Shown here: positions 8,784-17,073 of the stretch, one piece after another
Position numbering within the stretch: position 1 is the first letter of the stretch
Layout: every line of letters starts with the position of its first letter
Assembly (NCBI RefSeq): GCF_002272745.1
Contig: NZ_NPBD01000011.1
Span: forward strand, 62,001-126,000
Length of the DNA stretch: 64,000 nucleotides
DNA from: Terribacillus saccharophilus
Lineage (GTDB): Bacteria; Bacillota; Bacilli; Bacillales; Amphibacillaceae
Reading direction: 5' to 3'
Translations under genes and position numbers: made by a program
Notes under the pieces: generated by a model
Databases searched by the model: none
What the model was told of the DNA's origin: nothing
Seen by the model: the letters and a program-made list of their open reading frames with translations, nothing else

Positions 8784-9387
8784 AGGAACACTCTTTTTCT
8801 CAGGTCTTCTCTTCATGACCCTTGGAATTGCCTTAACTATCGAAGCGGACTTGGGAACATCGCCGTTCGATGCGGTACTTGTTGGATTAGCGGAAAGTGC
8901 GGGTATGACGGTAGGAGTCTGGGAAATTATCCTTGCGGGCATTTTTATTTTGATAAATTCCCTGCTCACTCGTACAGCACCCGAATTAGCGGGCTTGCTG
9001 ACTGCATTCGCAACTGGTCTTTTCCTCGATGGGTGGTTATTTCTGCTGGCTGGGATGCATCTAGAGTCGATAATCAGCCGGGCAGGTTTATTTCTTTGTG
9101 CACAGCTGCTCCTCGCTGCTGGAACAGCTTTGTATCTGCATACAAAGTTCGCACCTATTCCGATTGATCGGCTTATGCTTGTATTAATCGATAAGTTACA
9201 TACAAGTGTAGCTGTTACTAAAACATTTTTGTATGCAGTCTGCCTTGTTTCTGCCTTTTTACTTGCAGGCCCGATTGGACCGGGTACTGTACTGACTGTA
9301 TTATTAGGAGGCTTTTTGCTGCAATATGCATTTATTGTTCTTCAGCGCCTCGGAATTATGCCAACCTATGAATCGTCTAAATCCTAA
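8749..9387 (+). CDS. yczE: YczE/YitT-like integral membrane protein
   Basis: About 212 aa starting at ATG 8749, with AGGAGG at 8731-8736. ATG 8737 is too close to this SD, and ATG 8773 is an alternative. Five hydrophobic segments follow. The motif TIEADLGTSPFDAVLVGLAE near the N-terminus is the hallmark of the YczE/YyaS family of predicted permeases. In B. subtilis YczE influences surfactin production, but there is no evidence for that here. Its last codons form the 5' arm of the terminator at 9368-9411. Symbol by family resemblance. Confidence 0.7.
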   Translation: MLLWKNRRMWARGTLFFSGLLFMTLGIALTIEADLGTSPFDAVLVGLAESAGMTVGVWEIILAGIFILINSLLTRTAPELAGLLTAFATGLFLDGWLFLLAGMHLESIISRAGLFLCAQLLLAAGTALYLHTKFAPIPIDRLMLVLIDKLHTSVAVTKTFLYAVCLVSAFLLAGPIGPGTVLTVLLGGFLLQYAFIVLQRLGIMPTYESSKS

Positions 9388-9411
9388 TGGAAGACGATTC
9401 ATTATTTTATT
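9368..9411 (+). terminator. terminator overlapping the end of the yczE-like gene
   Basis: ATGAATCGTCT (9368-9378) pairs perfectly with AGACGATTCAT (9392-9402). A T-rich tail follows. The 5' arm lies inside the coding sequence. Confidence 0.75.
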
Positions 9412-9513
9412 TCTGATATAGCGCTTACATAGTGTTGTTACTTTGTTAAAATAAAAGCAGAATGATTGCGCTGTATCATGGGCGCCAAATGAACCTGGAA
9501 AGGGGCAGTTGGG

Positions 9514-10710
9514 ATGAAGGCTACAGATGCACAGGATTTGATGCAATTGACAGACCAATACGGAGCGAATAATTATCACCCGCTTCCTATCGTTATTTCA
9601 AAGGCAGAGGGAGTATGGGTAGAAGATACCGATGGCAAGCGCTATATGGATATGCTCAGTGCCTATTCGGCGGTGAATCAGGGTCATCGACATCCGAAAA
9701 TTATCGAAGCACTCATTGAGCAGGCACAAAAGGTTACGCTCACATCCCGTGCTTTCCACAATGATCAGCTAGGCTTATGGTACGAAAAAGTTGCGGCTTT
9801 AACTAGCAAGGATATGATTCTGCCAATGAATACTGGTGCTGAAGCCGTGGAGACAGCTTTCAAGACGGCCAGACGCTGGGGGTACGATGTAAAAGGGATT
9901 GCTGATGACCATGCAGAAATTATCGTGTGCAGCGGAAACTTTCACGGCCGGACGATGACTGCAGTCTCGTTATCTTCAGAAGCAGAATATCGCCGCGGAT
10001 TCGGTCCGATGATACCTGGAATTAAAATTATTCCGTATGGTGATCTGGATGCTTTGAAGTCGGCCATCACGCCAAACACTGCTGCCTTCATACTGGAACC
10101 GATCCAAGGGGAAGCTGGCATTATTATTCCGCCAGAAGGGTATCTGAAAGCAGCATCAGAATTGTGTAGGCAAGAGAATGTCTTATTTATCGCTGATGAG
10201 ATTCAAGTAGGATTGGGACGTACGGGTAAGCGTTTTGCTTGTGACTGGGAAGATGTCTCTCCTGATTTGTTTATTCTTGGCAAGGCGTTAGGAGGCGGAG
10301 TGTTTCCTATTTCCTGTGTAGCAGGCAATAAAGATGTTTTAGGTGTTTTCAACCCTGGTTCACACGGTTCCACATTCGGCGGAAATCCGTTAGCTTGTGC
10401 AGTTTCAATTGCCGCGCTGGATGTGCTTGAAGAAGAAAATCTTGCTGCTCGTTCTTATCGTCTCGGAACCTATCTCCAGGAACAGTTGCAGCAATTAACT
10501 TCGGATAAGATCAAGGAAATCAGAGGCAGAGGGTTGTTTGTTGGTATCGAATTGACGGAGCCGGCAAGGCCGTACTGCGAAAAACTGAAAGAGCTTGGTG
10601 TGCTTTGCAAAGAGACACATGAGACAGTAATTCGCATTGCTCCGCCGTTAATTATCACCGAAGATGAACTGGAATGGGCTTTGGAACGATTGAAGCTAGT
10701 ATTACAGTAA
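9514..10710 (+). CDS. rocD: ornithine aminotransferase RocD
   Basis: 398 aa, the usual bacterial RocD length. It transfers the delta-amino group of ornithine to 2-oxoglutarate, giving glutamate semialdehyde for arginine and proline metabolism; PLP-dependent, cytoplasmic. Visible: [16 protein letters not shown] near the N-terminus, [29 protein letters not shown], and the PLP lysine Lys257 in [23 protein letters not shown] precedes ATG 9514. It stands without other roc genes. The aldo/keto reductase follows 21 bp later and may be co-transcribed. Confidence 0.93.
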   Translation: MKATDAQDLMQLTDQYGANNYHPLPIVISKAEGVWVEDTDGKRYMDMLSAYSAVNQGHRHPKIIEALIEQAQKVTLTSRAFHNDQLGLWYEKVAALTSKDMILPMNTGAEAVETAFKTARRWGYDVKGIADDHAEIIVCSGNFHGRTMTAVSLSSEAEYRRGFGPMIPGIKIIPYGDLDALKSAITPNTAAFILEPIQGEAGIIIPPEGYLKAASELCRQENVLFIADEIQVGLGRTGKRFACDWEDVSPDLFILGKALGGGVFPISCVAGNKDVLGVFNPGSHGSTFGGNPLACAVSIAALDVLEEENLAARSYRLGTYLQEQLQQLTSDKIKEIRGRGLFVGIELTEPARPYCEKLKELGVLCKETHETVIRIAPPLIITEDELEWALERLKLVLQ

Positions 10711-10731
10711 AAGACAAAAGGGAGAGATTCG

Positions 10732-11640
10732 ATGAAGCTTGGAACAACTGAATTGAACACTGCCCCGATCGCCCTCGGCTGTATGCGTATGAATGATTTG
10801 AATACGCAGGAAGCTGTTAACGTGATTGAAGCAAGCACAGAGGCTGGCATCAACCTATTTGATCATGCTGATATTTACGGAGCAGGTGCGTCAGAGGAGG
10901 TTTTTACTGCTGCACTCAAAGAGAGTACGATAAAGCGTGAGGATTTGATTCTGCAGTCAAAATGCGGAATCCGCCAGGGATATTTCGATTTTTCCAAGGA
11001 ACATATTCAGTCCAGTGTGGATGCTATCCTCAATAGGCTGCAGACAGATTATCTCGATATCTTATTGCTGCATCGTCCGGATGCACTGATGGAGCCAGAG
11101 GAAGTAGCGGAGGCTTTCCAGAAGCTGAAGGAAACCGGAAAGGTAAGGTACTTCGGTGTCAGCAACCATCATCCCCAACAAATAGAACTGCTGAAGCACT
11201 ATGTAAAAGATGATCTGATAATCAATCAGCTTCAACTCAGTTTGATGCACACGCCTCTAATTGACGCTGGATTGAATGTGAACATGCAGAACAGAGAGTC
11301 AGTCGTGAGGGACAGCGGTTTACTTCCGTATAGTCAGCTTAACAAGATGACGGTTCAGGCGTGGTCTCCATTCCAATTTGGTATGATAGAAGGCGTATTT
11401 GTCGACAACCCAGACTTCCCGGAAGTAAATACAGCACTTCAGGAGCTGGCGGATAAGTATGCTGTAAGCAAATCAGCAATTGCGATTGCCTGGATACTGC
11501 GCCATCCTGCTTCTATTCAAGCTGTCATTGGTTCTATGAATCCGGAACGAATCCAGTCTATTTGTAAGGCCCAGGATGTTCAGCTGACTAGGGAAGAGTG
11601 GTACAAATTGTATCGAACAGCAGGTAATAACTTGCCTTAA
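10732..11640 (+). CDS. aldo/keto reductase family protein (YdhF-like)
   Basis: 302 aa TIM-barrel NADPH oxidoreductase. The catalytic tetrad is visible: Asp44 and Tyr49 (DHADIYG), Lys77 (LQSKCG) and His114 (LLHRPD). The motif GKVRYFGVSNHHPQQIELL and the IGSMNPERI nucleotide-binding region are typical. The closest familiar type is the YdhF-like group of predicted oxidoreductases; the substrate is unknown. It starts 21 bp after rocD with GGGAGAG as SD. A 14-bp hairpin follows the stop. Confidence 0.88.
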   Translation: MKLGTTELNTAPIALGCMRMNDLNTQEAVNVIEASTEAGINLFDHADIYGAGASEEVFTAALKESTIKREDLILQSKCGIRQGYFDFSKEHIQSSVDAILNRLQTDYLDILLLHRPDALMEPEEVAEAFQKLKETGKVRYFGVSNHHPQQIELLKHYVKDDLIINQLQLSLMHTPLIDAGLNVNMQNRESVVRDSGLLPYSQLNKMTVQAWSPFQFGMIEGVFVDNPDFPEVNTALQELADKYAVSKSAIAIAWILRHPASIQAVIGSMNPERIQSICKAQDVQLTREEWYKLYRTAGNNLP

Positions 11641-11650
11641 TTATAGGAAA

Positions 11651-11690
11651 GAAGAGAAACGGATTGTCTATCGGGCATCCGTTTCTCTTC
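11651..11690 (+). terminator. hairpin after the aldo/keto reductase
   Basis: GAAGAGAAACGGAT and ATCCGTTTCTCTTC form a perfect 14-bp stem with a 12-nt loop. There is no U-run, so it may act weakly or mainly stabilise the 3' end. Confidence 0.5.
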
Positions 11691-11716
11691 GTATAGTAAT
11701 AACTAGTAGTATAGTC

Positions 11717-11777
11717 TTGACATGTGACACGGTGTCACATATAATCAAATAATCATCAATTGTGACATGCTGTCATA
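11717..11777 (+). promoter_or_regulatory. sigma-A promoter with two TetR-type operators
   Basis: TTGACA at 11717-11722, a 17-bp spacer and TATAAT at 11740-11745 form a consensus promoter. The spacer is itself exactly the palindrome TGTGACAC-G-GTGTCACA. A second near copy, TGTGACATGCTGTCATA, lies at 11761-11777. This is a textbook layout for autorepression by the TetR protein encoded directly downstream. Confidence 0.88.
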
Positions 11778-11798
11778 TGTTTGGGCAGGAGGGAAGAA

Positions 11799-12422
11799 AT
11801 GCCGAAGCAAACCTTTCTTTCTTTACCGGAAGATAAACAAAATACATTGATTCAATCAGCTAAAAAAGAATTCTCTCGCGTCCCTCTGCATGAAGCGTCT
11901 ATAGCAAACATCATTAAAGATGCCGGAATACCTAGAGGCAGCTTTTATCAGTATTTCGAGGATAAAGAGGATCTGTATTATTATCTGCTGAATCAGGTAG
12001 CGCAGGAGAATAATAAAAAGTTGAATTCTATTCTTCAGGAAAAGAAAGGGAACTTAATGGATGCTTTAGCGGATCAGTTCCGCTATATGATATCTTTACG
12101 CCATGATGAGGAGCATAAAGACTTCCTTCGATATGCTTTTCTGAATATGAACCATAGGAAAGAAAATACTATGGCAAACAACATTTATAAAGAAAGCTTA
12201 AAGAATGAACGCTCTCAAACACTTGAGATGGTGGATACCTCTTATCTCAACATTGAAGATAAGCAGGAGCTATCGCATGTCATTAGGATTGTCGGAGCTA
12301 TTACTTTTCATAATCTTGTGCAGGTATTCGTCCATGATCTTACGGATGAAGAAGCCATCTTCAATTATGATGCACAAATTAGCTTGATAAAAAAAGGACT
12401 GCAAAGAAAAGAGGTCGACTGA
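11799..12422 (+). CDS. TetR-family transcriptional regulator
   Basis: 207 aa from ATG 11799 with SD GGCAGGAGGGAAG; the longer frame from 11781 would include the SD. The N-terminal HTH (about residues 12-58) has the family pattern ASIANIIKDAGIPRGSFYQYFEDKEDLYYYLL. The C-terminal ligand-binding domain is divergent. It heads a probable operon with a 37-aa ORF and a DHA2 efflux transporter. Two operators in its promoter suggest it represses itself and the pump. The inducer is unknown. Confidence 0.93.
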   Translation: MPKQTFLSLPEDKQNTLIQSAKKEFSRVPLHEASIANIIKDAGIPRGSFYQYFEDKEDLYYYLLNQVAQENNKKLNSILQEKKGNLMDALADQFRYMISLRHDEEHKDFLRYAFLNMNHRKENTMANNIYKESLKNERSQTLEMVDTSYLNIEDKQELSHVIRIVGAITFHNLVQVFVHDLTDEEAIFNYDAQISLIKKGLQRKEVD

Positions 12423-12535
12423 TGTACAGCACAGTAATCAAAAAAAGCGATGATTTGATGAAGAAGCTAGTTGAGACACTTCAAAAGCAAGGAATCAACG
12501 CAACACTCTGCAAACGGCCGCTTATGCAGCACTAA
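12422..12535 (+). CDS. 37-aa ORF between tetR and the efflux pump
   Basis: ATG 12422 overlaps the tetR stop (TGATG) and gives 37 codons, MYSTVIKKSDDLMKKLVETL at the start and CKRPLMQH at the end. It is basic, predicted helical and soluble, with no family I recognise. The overlap would allow translational coupling. It ends 25 bp before the transporter TTG. It could be real, or a remnant of a longer gene. Confidence 0.35.
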   Translation: MYSTVIKKSDDLMKKLVETLQKQGINATLCKRPLMQH

Positions 12536-12560
12536 AAAATGAATAAAGGGAGATAGAAAT

Positions 12561-14081
12561 TTGAACACCGAAGCAACACAACCTAGAAAAGTACCATATT
12601 TGATGCTTGCGATTTTATTTGTAGGAGCATTTGTTTCCTTCTTGAATAACTCATTGCTGAATGTCGCCTTGCCATCTATCATGGTTGACTTAGATATCAA
12701 GGATTATTCAACAGTACAATGGCTTGCGACCGGTTATATGCTGGTCAGTGGGGTGCTAATTCCAGCCTCCGCATTTTTAGTTACTCGGTTCTCCAACCGT
12801 ATGTTGTTCATTACAGCAATGATTATCTTTACATTAGGTACTGCCTTGGCAGCATTCGCGCCGAACTTCGGCTTATTGCTGACTGGACGTATGATCCAAG
12901 CGGCAGGTTCTTCTGTAATGGGACCTTTGCTGATGAACATTATGCTAGTTAGTTTCCCTCGTGAAAAACGCGGTACAGCTATGGGTATCTTCGGTCTTGT
13001 TATGATTACAGCACCAGCTATCGGGCCTACTTTGTCTGGTTACATTGTAGAATACTACGATTGGCGCGTATTGTTTGAAATGATTCTTCCATTGGCAATT
13101 ATCAGTGTGTTACTTGCTGTCTGGAAGCTTAAGAATGTCATGCAGCAGAATACGGATGCAACACTTGATTATCTTTCCATTGTGCTTTCATCCATTGGAT
13201 TTGGTGGATTGCTTTATGGATTCAGCTCTGCAAGTTCTGACGGTTGGACAGATCCAATCGTTCTAACGACATTGATTGTCGGTGCAGTTGCTTTAATTAT
13301 CTTTGTCATGCGTCAATTGCGCATGGACAAACCGTTATTGGACTTGCGTGTTTATAAGCATCCAATGTTTGCACTTTCCTCGGTTATTTCTGTCGTAAAT
13401 GCTGTGGCAATGTTCTCTGGTATGATTTTGACACCAGCATATGTCCAGAATGTACGCGGAATTTCACCATTGGATTCAGGATTGATGATGCTTCCTGGTG
13501 CCATTATCATGGGTGTGATGTCACCGATTACCGGTCGTCTATTTGATAAATTCGGACCGCGAATTTTGGCAGTGGTTGGATTGGCTATAACAGCAGTTTC
13601 TACTTATATGCTTGCACACTTACAGCTAGATTCCAGCTATGCCTATATCATCTTCATCTACACATTGCGGATGTTCGGTATGTCGATGGTAATGATGCCA
13701 ATCATGACAAATGGTCTGAACCAGTTGCCAACTGTTCTGAACCCGCATGGTACAGCAGTGAACAACACGGCTCAGCAAGTATCCGGTTCAATCGGTACAG
13801 CCATCTTAGTAACAATCATGAACTCTGTAACGAAAAATGAAGGTGAAAGTTTGATGGCTGGAGTTGACCCAGCCACTTTAACAGAAGCATCTACTGCGCT
13901 AATGACGCAGAAGGCACTGTTGGCAGGTATCCAAGCTGCCTTCTGGGTAGCACTAGCGATTAATATTGTGGCATTGGTGCTTGCACTATTTGTAAAACGT
14001 GTGGATACTAGCAGTGATGCTGTAAGGAAAATTGAAAAACAAGATAGGAGCGGTCAGGTAAATCCTGAGCCCGCAAAATAA
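12561..14081 (+). CDS. DHA2-family (14-TM) MFS drug efflux transporter
   Basis: 506 aa from a TTG start behind AAAGGGAGAT. Fourteen hydrophobic helices are expected. Motif C of drug:H+ antiporters is visible near residue 145-160 (VMITAPAIGPTLSGYIVEYYDWR), here quoted by position; the EmrB/QacA-type start FLNNSLLNVALPSIM is also seen. It probably exports hydrophobic drugs or cell-envelope-active compounds using proton motive force. Control by the adjacent TetR is strongly suggested. Resemblance to LmrB/MdeA-type pumps is general; the substrate cannot be told. Confidence 0.9.
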   Translation: MNTEATQPRKVPYLMLAILFVGAFVSFLNNSLLNVALPSIMVDLDIKDYSTVQWLATGYMLVSGVLIPASAFLVTRFSNRMLFITAMIIFTLGTALAAFAPNFGLLLTGRMIQAAGSSVMGPLLMNIMLVSFPREKRGTAMGIFGLVMITAPAIGPTLSGYIVEYYDWRVLFEMILPLAIISVLLAVWKLKNVMQQNTDATLDYLSIVLSSIGFGGLLYGFSSASSDGWTDPIVLTTLIVGAVALIIFVMRQLRMDKPLLDLRVYKHPMFALSSVISVVNAVAMFSGMILTPAYVQNVRGISPLDSGLMMLPGAIIMGVMSPITGRLFDKFGPRILAVVGLAITAVSTYMLAHLQLDSSYAYIIFIYTLRMFGMSMVMMPIMTNGLNQLPTVLNPHGTAVNNTAQQVSGSIGTAILVTIMNSVTKNEGESLMAGVDPATLTEASTALMTQKALLAGIQAAFWVALAINIVALVLALFVKRVDTSSDAVRKIEKQDRSGQVNPEPAK

Positions 14082-14085
14082 AAGA

Positions 14086-14119
14086 ATGGATCCGGTCTCG
14101 TACCGGGTCCATTTTTTTG
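14086..14119 (+). terminator. Rho-independent terminator of the efflux operon
   Basis: ATGGATCCGGT / ACCGGGTCCAT stem (11 bp with one G-U pair) followed by seven T. Confidence 0.9.
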
Positions 14120-14239
14120 TAGATAATATGTTCTCCGTTATGTTACAGCCGTTAGGAAGAAAGCCATAGACGCATTTCGCTTGCTTGTACATTCTATCCC
14201 TTAACTCTTTACAAATAAGAATATTTTACCAAAATTATA

Positions 14240-14280
14240 TTGCTTGCCTTTTGGTAGTGGTGTACTATTTCATTAGTACA
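14240..14280 (+). promoter_or_regulatory. candidate promoter with overlapping dyad upstream of ydbS
   Basis: TTGCTT (14240-14245), a 17-bp spacer and TACTAT (14263-14268) form a plausible promoter. The perfect 7-bp inverted repeat TGTACTA-TTTCAT-TAGTACA at 14261-14280 overlaps the -10. A regulator binding here would block polymerase. The regulator is unknown. Confidence 0.45.
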
Positions 14281-14345
14281 ATTTTGGAACTTATTCATTT
14301 TCTTTCTCGTAAAGAATTAGTAGAGAGATAAAAGGGAGGAAACCG

Positions 14346-14840
14346 ATGCAAACTCAAGTAAAAGAACCCCAGCATAAATTGCCAAAGGAATCATTGCGCG
14401 TCGGATTGATAGGGGATGTCATTTTTGATGCTGTCATACTGCTGATTTTTGCTGTTCTGTTTGGACTAGATTTTCTTTTCGAATGGCCGGATTGGATTGG
14501 AACAGTACTTTTAATTCTGTTAATCATCTCTGTACCGCTCTTAATTATTGGCTACTTAGGAACTATCATCGACCATCGCAACTGGCGCTATGATATAGAC
14601 GAGGAATATGTCCAACTAAGACAAGGGGCATGGTTCCAGAAAGATCAGCTTATTCCGGTCACGAAAATCCAATCTGTCGAAACGAAGCAAGGACCACTTT
14701 TAAGGAGATACAAACTTCGGGCAGTAGAGATCGAGACAATGGCTGGCGAATACAGCATCCCGGCATTGCCTGATAAAGAAGCCTATGCATTGAGGGATGA
14801 AATCGCAGCGTATGCTAAGGCAAAGGAAGAGGATGACTGA
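14346..14840 (+). CDS. ydbS: YdbS, PH-domain (bPH2/DUF304) membrane protein
   Basis: 164 aa with two hydrophobic segments (about residues 25-45 and 53-75) and a C-terminal bacterial PH domain with the pattern LIPVTKIQSVETKQGPLLRR. GGGAGG precedes ATG 14346. The TGA overlaps the ATG of ydbT by one base, a conserved pairing. In B. subtilis ydbST is in the SigW regulon and confers resistance to some bacteriocins; whether that holds here is inference. Confidence 0.85.
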   Translation: MQTQVKEPQHKLPKESLRVGLIGDVIFDAVILLIFAVLFGLDFLFEWPDWIGTVLLILLIISVPLLIIGYLGTIIDHRNWRYDIDEEYVQLRQGAWFQKDQLIPVTKIQSVETKQGPLLRRYKLRAVEIETMAGEYSIPALPDKEAYALRDEIAAYAKAKEEDD

Positions 14841-16342
14841 TGGAGAAGAGACGTTATCATCCGGCTAATATGTTGTTTGCTATTGTGAAAACAGTTAGGG
14901 GCTGGATTGTACCGCTTATAATTGTTTTCTTTTTCAACAATACAGATGGTTGGGGAGCATATGCAAAATACGGCATTCTAGGAATAATACTGCTTTCTAT
15001 TATCAGTAGTATTCTAAAATGGTTTACAGATAAATATACAGCCGATGAGCGAGCGTTTCACTTGTATAACGGCATCTTTTCAAAAACAAGTCGAACTGTT
15101 CCGTACGAAAAAATCCAAAATGTAACGAAGCATACAAATCTTTTACATCGCTTACTTCGATTAACTGCGATTAAATTTGAAACAGGATCGAAGGAGAAAG
15201 CTGTAGACTTCCAAGTCCTGACCAAAGAAGAAGCCTCTCGATTAGAACAGCTGACGAAAGGAAATGTACAGGAGCAAGCTGCTATACAGGAAATAGAGAT
15301 AAGTGGAGACGATGTCGAAGAAGAAGATGGAGTATCTGAACAGACAGTTCCTCATACTGAGAAGAAAATAATCCATTTCAAGCCTACAAAGAAGGAACTT
15401 ATCAGAGCATCGTTCACTTCGTTGAGCTTTTTACTGGTTCCGCCACTGTTGATATCCTTTTTGTTGAAATTCGATATTTTCTTCGATTGGAGCGAGATAC
15501 GTCAGTATTTACCGCTATTGAAAGTCTGGTGGGTTACGGCGTTTGGACTCATTGGAATTATTTCGGTGTCCCTGCTTATCGGGATGTGGCGGGTCGTACT
15601 GAAATACGGCAACTATGAGCTGGCATCAGATGATACGCATATTTATATCCAGACAGGACTTTTAAGTGAATCAGCCTTTTCCATTCGGAAAAATAGGGTA
15701 CAGGGCATTGAAATCACCCAGCCGATTTTGCATCGTCTGTTAGGATTAGCGAAGGTGAAGCTGATTAGTACAGGTTCACTGGATATTAGCGACGAGACGG
15801 AAACTATCAACTCGCTTTATCCCTATTTTCCGCTGAAACAGGCAAAGATCCTGATTACCGAGATATTGCCGGAGTATGAGGTGCAGCTTTCAATGGAGAG
15901 ACTGGAGCAGAAGGTATTGCTTTACCGCTTACTGCAGCCGAGTATTATTTGGCTCGGAGTGACCATCACCTTGTATTTCTGGCGTCCAGAACTGCTAGGA
16001 TATGAAATAAAGTGGTGGATTGTCTCTATTGTCCTGCTTATCTTGATAGAAGGGCATCGCTATTTGAGTTTTAAACATACGAGCTATCTAATCAGCGAGA
16101 AATTCTTCCAGATTAAGACGGGAGCATTAACAACGACATTGTTTGTGACCAAAAGAAACAAAATGATTGAGGTAGCTAGAAATCAGAATCCGCTGCAGCG
16201 TTGGCTTAAATTGGCAACAATCGAATCCATCAATCGGGCCAAGCCGGTTCTGCATAATAAAATCAAAGATATTCCAGCAAGTGAAGCGAACCGTTTTTAT
16301 GAATGGTTTCACCAACGGACAAAAGATGTCCGGAGGCAATAG
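14840..16342 (+). CDS. ydbT: YdbT, multi-PH-domain membrane protein
   Basis: 500 aa, close to the B. subtilis YdbT length. Three PH-like (bPH2) segments are visible by the recurrent pattern of an Arg/Lys-rich turn plus 'KIQNVT..NLLHRLL', 'RVQGIEITQPILHRLLGL' and 'KMIEVARNQNPLQRWL'. Hydrophobic pairs lie before each (about 15-55, 190-250, 365-400). It is coupled to ydbS. Probable role in envelope stress or antimicrobial peptide resistance; mechanism unknown. Confidence 0.87.
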   Translation: MEKRRYHPANMLFAIVKTVRGWIVPLIIVFFFNNTDGWGAYAKYGILGIILLSIISSILKWFTDKYTADERAFHLYNGIFSKTSRTVPYEKIQNVTKHTNLLHRLLRLTAIKFETGSKEKAVDFQVLTKEEASRLEQLTKGNVQEQAAIQEIEISGDDVEEEDGVSEQTVPHTEKKIIHFKPTKKELIRASFTSLSFLLVPPLLISFLLKFDIFFDWSEIRQYLPLLKVWWVTAFGLIGIISVSLLIGMWRVVLKYGNYELASDDTHIYIQTGLLSESAFSIRKNRVQGIEITQPILHRLLGLAKVKLISTGSLDISDETETINSLYPYFPLKQAKILITEILPEYEVQLSMERLEQKVLLYRLLQPSIIWLGVTITLYFWRPELLGYEIKWWIVSIVLLILIEGHRYLSFKHTSYLISEKFFQIKTGALTTTLFVTKRNKMIEVARNQNPLQRWLKLATIESINRAKPVLHNKIKDIPASEANRFYEWFHQRTKDVRRQ

Positions 16343-16345
16343 GGA

Positions 16346-16380
16346 AAAAGGGACAGCTCAATACGTGCTGTCCCTTTTCA
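16346..16380. terminator. convergent terminator between ydbT and a YozQ-like gene
   Basis: AAAAGGGACAGC (16346-16357) pairs with GCTGTCCCTTTT (16367-16378). A and T runs on both sides allow function for both strands. Confidence 0.85.
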
Positions 16381-16381
16381 T

Positions 16382-16606
16382 TCAAAACCCCTCTCGAGGG
16401 ATTTCTCTTCCTTCTCCATTTTTAAGAGATCCATCTTTTCTTACATTATCGATCTTCCCGTCTATGGTGCCTTCGGTGTAAGTATCTGTAACTTGTTCAT
16501 GTGTAAGGGCTGTTCCCTTATCGATAAGATCTGTATAGCCATAATCTTTTGCGTCATACATCTTTTCTGCTACTTCATTGGCAGTTTCTTGCTTTGATTT
16601 AGCCAT
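16382..16606 (-). CDS. small YozQ/DUF4025-like protein
   Basis: 74 aa from ATG at 16606 with SD AAGGAGGAATAC on the minus strand. A longer frame starting at 16624 lacks a better SD. The sequence is hydrophilic and probably soluble. The motifs YDAKDYGYTD and THEQVTDTYTEGTIDG resemble the DUF4025 family of small Bacillus proteins (YozQ). Function unknown. Convergent with ydbT. Confidence 0.6.
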   Translation of the reverse strand: MAKSKQETANEVAEKMYDAKDYGYTDLIDKGTALTHEQVTDTYTEGTIDGKIDNVRKDGSLKNGEGREIPREGF

Positions 16607-16801
16607 CTGTATTCCTCCTTCCATATAGTCATTAGTTTCTCAAAATAGAGTCAAAATATGTTCGGTAGTTTGACTGGTATTTTTCTTGCTTATATCCTGC
16701 AAATGTCCTGTTCCAGAGCTGAAGCGTTTATCAACGTCTACATATGGGAAAGCTTGAAGTAAGAAAGCGTATGGTGCAGAAATTTGGCATAAGAAAAACC
16801 T

Positions 16802-16830
16802 TTGCTATGTAAACGCTTTCATTGTAGAAT
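16802..16830 (+). promoter_or_regulatory. promoter with perfect CcpA cre site in the spacer
   Basis: TTGCTA (16802-16807), a 17-bp spacer and TAGAAT (16825-16830). The spacer begins with TGTAAACGCTTTCA (16808-16821), which matches the catabolite-responsive element consensus TGWAARCGYTWWCA at every position. CcpA binding here should repress the 38-aa gene downstream when glucose is present. Confidence 0.75.
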
Positions 16831-16877
16831 GTATATAAGCAAGTTCTGCATCCTCAAAAAAGAAGGAGTGGACAGTA

Positions 16878-16994
16878 ATGAAGAAAAATGAGAATAATTT
16901 TTTCGTGGGATTATTATATGGTACAGGCTTGAGTATTCCTCTTTGGGTTACGTTCTTTGCAGTAGTGAAAGGTATTTCTGAAGTAGTGTCCTAA
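16878..16994 (+). CDS. 38-aa small membrane protein under a cre promoter
   Basis: ATG 16878 is preceded by AAGAAGGAGTGGACAGTA, a strong SD. The 38 codons give a short charged N-terminus (MKKNENN) and one hydrophobic segment (about residues 8-30), then a short polar tail. A promoter with a cre site lies 48 bp upstream and a good terminator lies 8 bp downstream, so it is a complete single-gene transcription unit. No family recognised. Confidence 0.65.
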   Translation: MKKNENNFFVGLLYGTGLSIPLWVTFFAVVKGISEVVS

Positions 16995-17002
16995 AGGTTG
17001 AA

Positions 17003-17038
17003 AAAAAAGAAGTGTCAGCTGCGGCTGACGCTTTTTTT
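17003..17038. terminator. Rho-independent terminator
   Basis: AGTGTCAGC-TGCG-GCTGACGCT stem (one G-U pair) flanked by an A run upstream and a T7 run downstream. Confidence 0.88.
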
Positions 17039-17073
17039 CATGTATAATAATAGAAAAAAAGGGACGTTTTAAA

